Below are positions 38,221 to 43,453 of a stretch of 43,453 nt of DNA, piece by piece; the first letter of the stretch is position 1, and the number at the start of each line of letters is the position of its first letter. Under the pieces are notes generated by a model that had not been told where the DNA came from, searched no databases, and worked only from the letters and a program-made list of their open reading frames with translations. The position numbers and the translations under genes are program-made. The stretch covers positions 1 through 43,453 of the forward strand of contig NZ_ALVZ01000183.1 in NCBI RefSeq assembly GCF_000332055.1, read 5' to 3'. The stretch is from Xenococcus sp. PCC 7305. Lineage in GTDB: Bacteria; Cyanobacteriota; Cyanobacteriia; Cyanobacteriales; Xenococcaceae.

Positions 38221-40587
38221 TTACTCTCTAGTTTTCAAAACAGCAATTAGATCCAAACGATTGATTTGACGACGAATAATTAACCCTGAACCAATAGCAG
38301 CCAATATCACAATCACAAAAGTAAAAGCATAAGTAGATTTATTAATCACTAAAGGTAAACGATACAATTCAGAATTGTAAGCCGCAGACATTAAAGCCGC
38401 TAAACCATAGCCAATGCCATAACCTAGAGGAATCGCTAACAAAATTAAAATTGCCTGTTCTCCGAGTAAGATAAATGTCACCTCAGCTTTGGTAAAACCC
38501 ATAATTCGCAAACTAGCTAATTCTCTACTCCTTTCGGAAAGAGCGATGCGAGCAGAATTATAGACAACACTAACTGTAATGATGCAAGCAAAAATAACTA
38601 GCCAAGTAGTCATAATCTTCAAATTCTCCCCACTAATTTCTTCAAAACTCTTTAAACTTGCCTCACGGGTAGATATGCCAGTAACAGCGGGAATTTGTTT
38701 TAACTCTGTATAAAGCTGATTAGCAAGATGGTCATCTACCGCCAGATAAGCACCAGAAATCGTTGAACCTTCACGCATCAGTCGATTAAGAGCATTAATA
38801 TCAATATAGGCTTGTACCCCTAAAAGTTCATCTACTAACCCAGCTACTACAATTTGGCGGGCAGGACGACTTGATTCTAAAACTTCTACGGTCAGAAGAT
38901 CTCCAGGTTTTACCGCTAAGATTTCTGCCAATTTAGTGGTTAACACTAGTCCATCCCTAGGCAGTAAGACCGAATGTAAATTCTGATCCATCAAACGACG
39001 AAATTCTCCCTGGGGTTCGAGACCTGTTAAAGCAGTACGATAGCTACGATGTTGAAAACGCAATCGAGCTGAAACTAAACGAAATGCTTCCGAATCAATG
39101 ACTCCTGGCAAGTTAGACACTTCATAACGAACGCGAGAAGAGCGGGGTTCATTAAATACAATAGTCATGTCTTCCCGTTGAACCTGACGAAATTGAAAGT
39201 CCATTAAATAGTTAACCGAATCCTTCAGATAATGACCACTAATCAGAATTGCCACGGCTAGAGAAACCCCAAAAATTGATAACCCGGCTTGTAATGGTTT
39301 ACGCTCTAAATTCCGCAGGATGATTCTCCCAGAAACCGAAAATAAACTTTGTAAACCCAATCTTTCGACAATTGTAGGCTTGAACTTGGCTGGAGGCTCG
39401 GGACGCATCCCCTGGGCTGGAGGTAAAGCAACTGCTCTATTTACAGCCATAAATGCTCCGATCGCAGCGGCTGAATAACTAACTAAAATGGCAGTAGCCA
39501 AGACTCTAGGACTAAAATCGTAACGCAGCACAGGAAATTTATAAAATTGAGCGTAAATTTGCGTCAGTCCTCTACCTAACCAGATTCCTCCGAAAATACC
39601 TAAAATTGAACCTATAGTGACAATTATTAGGACAAATTTTAGATAGTGAACCCCAATAGCAAAATTGTCATAACCAAAAGCTTTTAAGACTGCTATTTGT
39701 TCGCGTTGGGTACCGACCAATCTCGATAAAACTACATGGAGCAAAAAAGCAGCAATTCCCAAGAAAATTGAAGGTAAGAGAGTGGCCATAATCTCTAAAC
39801 TCTTAATCTCATCAGAAAGAATTCGATGGGAGAATTGGTCTTCTCTTCCGTAGGCTCCCAAGCCACCATAAGGGTCTAACAGTCTATCTAATTGAGTAAT
39901 TACCGCAATTTCTTGAGCCCCAGGACTCAAAGAAAGGGTCACATTATTAAATGCGCCATCAAGGTCATAAGCTTTTCCCAAGGCATCTCGACCCATCCAA
40001 ATAATCCCAAACCGCCTATTGTCAGGATATAATTCTCCGGCTCCCCGCACTTCGTAAACATATTCTGGGGAGAGGGCAATGCCCACGATCTGTAACTTTT
40101 CCCATCTGCCATTAATAATGGCTCCAATGCGATCGCCCAACTGTAGTTGATTCGCTTCGGCAAAAGCTTCACTCACAAGGATTTCATTGCTTCTACCTGA
40201 GTCTATATACCGTCCTTGACGGGGATAAATATTGTTTAGTATCGAAACCCGTTTTTCAGAAAGAGAAATCAATCTGCCTGTCGCTGGTTCAGGTAAATTA
40301 GGTACATCAAGGGTTACATCCACGACAATGCGAGTCTGAGTTTGGGCAACTCCTGGGATTTCCTCAATCTGTTTTTTAAGGGTTTCGGGAGCGCGTTTGA
40401 GAGACGCAAACACCTGGGCAAAATGATATTCGTTATAGTAAGTATTCTGAGTTAAAGTCAGGGATGTATAGGCACTCCTTGCCATGATAAAGCTAGCAAT
40501 GCCGCAGGCAACCACTAAGGCGATCGCAATTACCTGGCCTCTAGCATGCCATAAGTCTCTAAATAATTTGCGATCAAGAGCATTCAT
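38221..40587 (-). CDS. FtsX/MacB-type ABC transporter permease, long form
   Basis: The 788-residue permease has two repeats of the layout 'periplasmic MacB core plus FtsX-type three-helix unit'. It has an N-terminal helix (GQVIAIALVVACGIASF), a periplasmic region to about residue 255, three helices to about 390, another membrane helix near 430-450 (AGLSIFGVSLAVAILIS), a second periplasmic region, and three C-terminal helices (about 665-785). It should pair with the ATPase at 42640-43395 and the adaptor at 35823-37262 to export lipids, peptides or similar. It is separated from the ATPase by the opposite-strand PtuA/PtuB-like genes. It is longer than DevC (about 390 residues) and is the double-length type. 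Confidence 0.88.
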   Translation of the reverse strand: MNALDRKLFRDLWHARGQVIAIALVVACGIASFIMARSAYTSLTLTQNTYYNEYHFAQVFASLKRAPETLKKQIEEIPGVAQTQTRIVVDVTLDVPNLPEPATGRLISLSEKRVSILNNIYPRQGRYIDSGRSNEILVSEAFAEANQLQLGDRIGAIINGRWEKLQIVGIALSPEYVYEVRGAGELYPDNRRFGIIWMGRDALGKAYDLDGAFNNVTLSLSPGAQEIAVITQLDRLLDPYGGLGAYGREDQFSHRILSDEIKSLEIMATLLPSIFLGIAAFLLHVVLSRLVGTQREQIAVLKAFGYDNFAIGVHYLKFVLIIVTIGSILGIFGGIWLGRGLTQIYAQFYKFPVLRYDFSPRVLATAILVSYSAAAIGAFMAVNRAVALPPAQGMRPEPPAKFKPTIVERLGLQSLFSVSGRIILRNLERKPLQAGLSIFGVSLAVAILISGHYLKDSVNYLMDFQFRQVQREDMTIVFNEPRSSRVRYEVSNLPGVIDSEAFRLVSARLRFQHRSYRTALTGLEPQGEFRRLMDQNLHSVLLPRDGLVLTTKLAEILAVKPGDLLTVEVLESSRPARQIVVAGLVDELLGVQAYIDINALNRLMREGSTISGAYLAVDDHLANQLYTELKQIPAVTGISTREASLKSFEEISGENLKIMTTWLVIFACIITVSVVYNSARIALSERSRELASLRIMGFTKAEVTFILLGEQAILILLAIPLGYGIGYGLAALMSAAYNSELYRLPLVINKSTYAFTFVIVILAAIGSGLIIRRQINRLDLIAVLKTRE

Positions 40588-40706
40588 ATCTCAACTTGCA
40601 TCAATCAATTGAAATCATAAAGTAGCAACAGTAAACAAAGTAAACTTTAAACAGTCGCATCTAAGTCAATTGTGAATAATATATTTTCGGTAATGTTATA
40701 AGTGTC

Positions 40707-41966
40707 ATGAAAGTTAAACAACTAAAAATTAATTCTTTTCGAGGAATTAGTGAATTGACACTAGACTTCGATTTAAATGAGCCTACAGTCTTTGTTGGAA
40801 TTAATGGGGCAGGCAAATCCAGCATCCTTGATTGTCTTGCTATTTTACTATCTTGGTTTACTGCCCGTGTTCAAAATCCACAAGGGTCAGGTAGTTACTT
40901 TAGTGATTCAGACATCAATAATAAAAGTAAAGAAACACACAATAAAATAACAGCCTACACATCTAATTTACAAGATATTAGCTGGTCTTTAACTAAAGTT
41001 AAAAAGGGATACAAAAAAGAGACTAATACTAATTTAAGTGGCATAAAGCAGTTAGCAGACCATATTAAATGTCATCACTTAGCTAATCATCGAGCACCAT
41101 TACCATTAGCAGTTTATTATCCAACCAATCGAGCTGTCCTTGATGTTCCTTTAAGAATCAAGCAAAAACACTTATTTGAGCCTATTAACTCTTATGATCT
41201 AGCATTGACTAAAGGGAAAATTGATTTTAGACGCTTTTTTGAATGGTTTAGGAATCGAGAAGATTTAGAAAATGAAAACTATAAATATCATCCAGAACAA
41301 GGGCAAGACAAACAATTAGAAGCAGTTAGAACAGCTATATATCAAATATTGGAAGGGTTTTCCAATTTAAGAGTAGAACGCTCGCCTTTACAAATGACTC
41401 TTGAAAAAGAAGGTCAAAAATTAATTGTTAATCAACTATCTGATGGAGAAAAATGTTTATTAGCAATGGTAGGAGATTTAGCAAGAAGACTAGCAATTGC
41501 TAATCCTTATTCCCAAGATGTACTAAAAGAAGAAGCAATTGTTCTCATTGATGAAATTGAATTGCATCTTCATCCTAAATGGCAAAGAGACATTATTTCA
41601 GCACTCAAAAGGACTTTTCCAGAATGTCAATTCATTGTTACAACTCATTCTCCTCAAGTATTGAGTCATATTAAACCTCAAAATATTTATCTTTTAGAAA
41701 AAAATACTGAAGGAATTATTTTCAGAAAACCGAAAAGCTCTTTTGGTAGAGATAGTAATAGTATTTTAGAAGATATTATGGAGGTTTCAGAACGCCCCCA
41801 AGAGATCAAGGAAGATATTCTTAATCTGTTTCAACTTATTGATGAAGGCAACTTAGGGAAAGCTCAAGAATTACGTCAGAAAATTGCTCATAAAATTGGC
41901 TCTGACGAACCAGAATTAATCAAAGCTGGAACTTCTATTCGACGGAGGGAGATTCTTAATCGTTGA
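40707..41966 (+). CDS. ptuA: PtuA-like AAA/ABC-type ATPase of a Septu-like defence system
   Basis: The 419-residue SMC/RecF-like ATPase has the Walker A GINGAGKS (residues 31-38), the signature LSDGEKCLL, Walker B IVLIDEIE (near 279-286) with ELHLHPKWQ, and the H-loop THSPQVL. It overlaps by four bases a TIGR02646-type HNH nuclease gene, the pairing that defines Septu (PtuA ATPase, PtuB nuclease). In the described systems PtuA assembles with PtuB and controls its nuclease activity in phage defence. No reverse transcriptase is present, so it is not the retron form. The pair has its own promoter region opposite to the permease and interrupts the ABC export operon. Confidence 0.82.
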   Translation: MKVKQLKINSFRGISELTLDFDLNEPTVFVGINGAGKSSILDCLAILLSWFTARVQNPQGSGSYFSDSDINNKSKETHNKITAYTSNLQDISWSLTKVKKGYKKETNTNLSGIKQLADHIKCHHLANHRAPLPLAVYYPTNRAVLDVPLRIKQKHLFEPINSYDLALTKGKIDFRRFFEWFRNREDLENENYKYHPEQGQDKQLEAVRTAIYQILEGFSNLRVERSPLQMTLEKEGQKLIVNQLSDGEKCLLAMVGDLARRLAIANPYSQDVLKEEAIVLIDEIELHLHPKWQRDIISALKRTFPECQFIVTTHSPQVLSHIKPQNIYLLEKNTEGIIFRKPKSSFGRDSNSILEDIMEVSERPQEIKEDILNLFQLIDEGNLGKAQELRQKIAHKIGSDEPELIKAGTSIRRREILNR

Positions 41967-42610
41967 AATACATCAAAAAAAATCAACCACCACAAGACTT
42001 TATTCAATGGAAAAATTTAGCTAATGAACATTGGCAACCAAACTGGGATAACTTTCAAAAACCACAGAAATCTTCAGTTCATAAGTCATTATTAAAAGAA
42101 CAAGGCTTGATTTGTTGTTACTGTGGAAGAAGAATTAATCAAACAGATAGTCATATAGAACATTTAAAGCCAAGGAATAAATATCCAGATTTGACTTTAG
42201 ATTACATAAACTTAATAGCTTCTTGTCAAGGAAAAAGTGATGCTATCCACTCAATTCCAGTACATTGCGGGCATAAAAAGGGAGAATGGTACGAAGAAAC
42301 TTTGATGGTTTCTCCTTTAGATGAAAATTGTACTAGTTTTTTTCGCTATACAGATGATGGACAAATATTAGCTACCGCAGATTCAGATAAGCAAACAGCG
42401 GCGGAAGAAACTATTAAAAGACTAGCTCTTGATGTCAATAAACTAAAAAAGATGCGCGAAAAAGCAATTGAAGGAATTTTAGATGATATAGATTTACTTT
42501 CTAATCAAGACTTAAATAACCTTATAGATGCTTTTGAAAACCCTAGTGACAATGGAGTATATGAAGAATTTTGTAGTGCAATTGTTTATGTTCTCAGGCA
42601 ATATTTATGA
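41963..42610 (+). CDS. ptuB: PtuB-like HNH endonuclease (TIGR02646 family)
   Basis: The 215-residue protein has a zinc-bound HNH core: the Cys51-x-x-Cys54 pair in CCYCGRR, catalytic HIEHLKP with His64 and His67, then LDYINLIASC with Asn83 and Cys88. That order is characteristic of TIGR02646/PtuB nucleases. The start is TTG at 41963, overlapping the ptuA stop (TTGA), so it is translationally coupled and probably made at a set ratio with PtuA. No upstream ATG fits. It should cut DNA (or nucleic acid) once PtuA signals infection. It ends 29 bp from the convergent ABC ATPase gene, a tight junction that suggests insertion close to that gene's 3' end. Confidence 0.82.
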   Translation: MKYIKKNQPPQDFIQWKNLANEHWQPNWDNFQKPQKSSVHKSLLKEQGLICCYCGRRINQTDSHIEHLKPRNKYPDLTLDYINLIASCQGKSDAIHSIPVHCGHKKGEWYEETLMVSPLDENCTSFFRYTDDGQILATADSDKQTAAEETIKRLALDVNKLKKMREKAIEGILDDIDLLSNQDLNNLIDAFENPSDNGVYEEFCSAIVYVLRQYL

Positions 42611-42639
42611 CTTCTAGATAGTGATTGCTTTCCGAAAAA

Positions 42640-43395
42640 TTACCATTCCAAATCCTCTGGGGCAATCTTAGTATCATTGTGCTGGATACGAATAATCTCA
42701 CCACTACGCATCGTAATAACACGATCCGCCATCGCAGCAATCCCAGCATTGTGAGTAATCACGGCAATTGTAGTTCCCAACTCACGATTAATTCGCTCTA
42801 ATACTTGTAAAACCAACTTCCCTGTTTGAAAATCTAAGGCACCTGTCGGTTCATCGCAAAGTAATACTTGGGGACGTTTAGCGATCGCACGCGCGATCGC
42901 GACCCGTTGTTGTTCTCCTCCTGATAATTGAGCAGGAAAATGGTCAAGACGATTGTCTAATCCAACTAATCCTAAAGCCACTCTCGGTCGCATGGGATGA
43001 GAAGCTATTTCAGTAACTAGAGCCACATTTTCCCTTGCAGTTAGGCTAGGAATTAAATTATAAAACTGAAATACAAACCCTACAGATTCTCTACGGAAGT
43101 TTGTTAAACTGCGATCGCCTGCCTGAGTAAGATCCTGCTCTTGGAAGATAACCTGTCCTGTTGTCGGCACATCCAACCCACCCAAAATATTTAGTAGCGT
43201 CGATTTTCCGCTACCAGAAGACCCCAATAAAACGATTAATTCTCCCTTATATAAATCAAGACTAACATTATTGAGTGCGGGAACAGAAACCTCTCCCATT
43301 TGATAGATTTTACTAATATTTAGTACACGAAAAATAGGGAATTGCTTCCCACTTTTAGAAAGATTGAACTTTTCTTGTCTACTAAAACTTGCCAC
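42640..43395 (-). CDS. ABC transporter ATP-binding protein (MacB/LolD/DevA type)
   Basis: The 251-residue ATPase has Walker [10 protein letters not shown] (near 58-66), Q-loop [18 protein letters not shown], signature [14 protein letters not shown], Walker [13 protein letters not shown] and the H-loop THNAG. This FYNLIPSL-type Q-loop is characteristic of the MacB/LolD/DevA class, whose permease is of FtsX type, as in the gene at 38221-40587. The start is a GTG at 43395, and a later start would cut into the first beta strand. Its matching permease and adaptor are on the same strand, but the Septu-like pair lies between, so they cannot be one uninterrupted transcript unless it reads through 2 kb of antisense. 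Confidence 0.92.
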   Translation of the reverse strand: MASFSRQEKFNLSKSGKQFPIFRVLNISKIYQMGEVSVPALNNVSLDLYKGELIVLLGSSGSGKSTLLNILGGLDVPTTGQVIFQEQDLTQAGDRSLTNFRRESVGFVFQFYNLIPSLTARENVALVTEIASHPMRPRVALGLVGLDNRLDHFPAQLSGGEQQRVAIARAIAKRPQVLLCDEPTGALDFQTGKLVLQVLERINRELGTTIAVITHNAGIAAMADRVITMRSGEIIRIQHNDTKIAPEDLEW

Positions 43396-43453
43396 AAATT
43401 AAATTAGATTGAGAGGACTTTCTGAATACTTTTTACTCCAGAATAGCAAATTG

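Noticed and set aside
40588-42610. Retron (RT plus ATPase plus HNH)
   Set aside because: No reverse transcriptase or msr/msd-like structure is near the ATPase-HNH pair.

Overview
The window comes from an AT-rich cyanobacterium. Palindromic HIP1 octamers (GCGATCGC) recur throughout. Gene content is also cyanobacterial: a two-partner-secretion exoprotein of the cyanobacterial haemagglutinin type, a PFE/PEP-CTERM protein, a FAAL-primed NRPS with a TPR tail, and a GAF-LuxR regulator. Genus cannot be fixed from this sequence, but the lipopeptide and defence content suggests a large-genome, secondary-metabolite-rich filamentous or colonial lineage.

Layout. 1-4.1 kb: the end of a PPC-domain protein, a large secreted beta-helix exoprotein, then a 775-bp IS1-family element whose transposase needs a -1 frameshift. 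4.4-6.9 kb: CTP synthase (pyrG) with a hairpin after it, and a CTERM-anchored surface protein. 6.9-9.9 kb: an SDR and an AraC regulator, a wrecked Rieske-oxygenase gene, and a set of repeated non-coding elements (an 8-N12-8 inverted repeat and a 19-bp near-palindrome). The same elements reappear near 28.1 and 32.5 kb. 9.9-26.2 kb (minus strand): two NRPS genes, read as FAAL-ACP-C-A-PCP-C-A(MT)-PCP-E followed by C-A-PCP-TE-Ig-TPR. The simplest product is a fatty-acylated tripeptide whose second residue is probably N-methyl-D-Phe. 26.5-32.4 kb: a divergent Ca-binding VCBS/UnbV protein, aldo/keto reductase, secreted double-cupin (DUF4437) protein and a galactose-oxidase-like radical copper oxidase. 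32.5-35.8 kb: a Kir-type channel, a TetR gene and an SDR fragment apparently fused by one deletion, a rhodanese and a GAF-LuxR regulator.

35.8-43.4 kb: an ABC export system (ATPase, FtsX-type permease, HlyD adaptor; all minus strand). Two defence or stress modules sit between its genes: a HepT/MntA toxin-antitoxin pair (same strand) and a Septu-like PtuA/PtuB pair (opposite strand).

Most noteworthy are: (i) the lipopeptide NRPS, whose thioesterase has Cys in place of the nucleophilic Ser and is fused to Ig and eight TPR units; (ii) seven copies of an 8-N12-8 inverted repeat with invariant spacing plus three copies of a second palindrome, around the SDR/AraC/Rieske segment; and (iii) defence cassettes nested in an export operon. 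All calls come from reading motifs; no database search was run.
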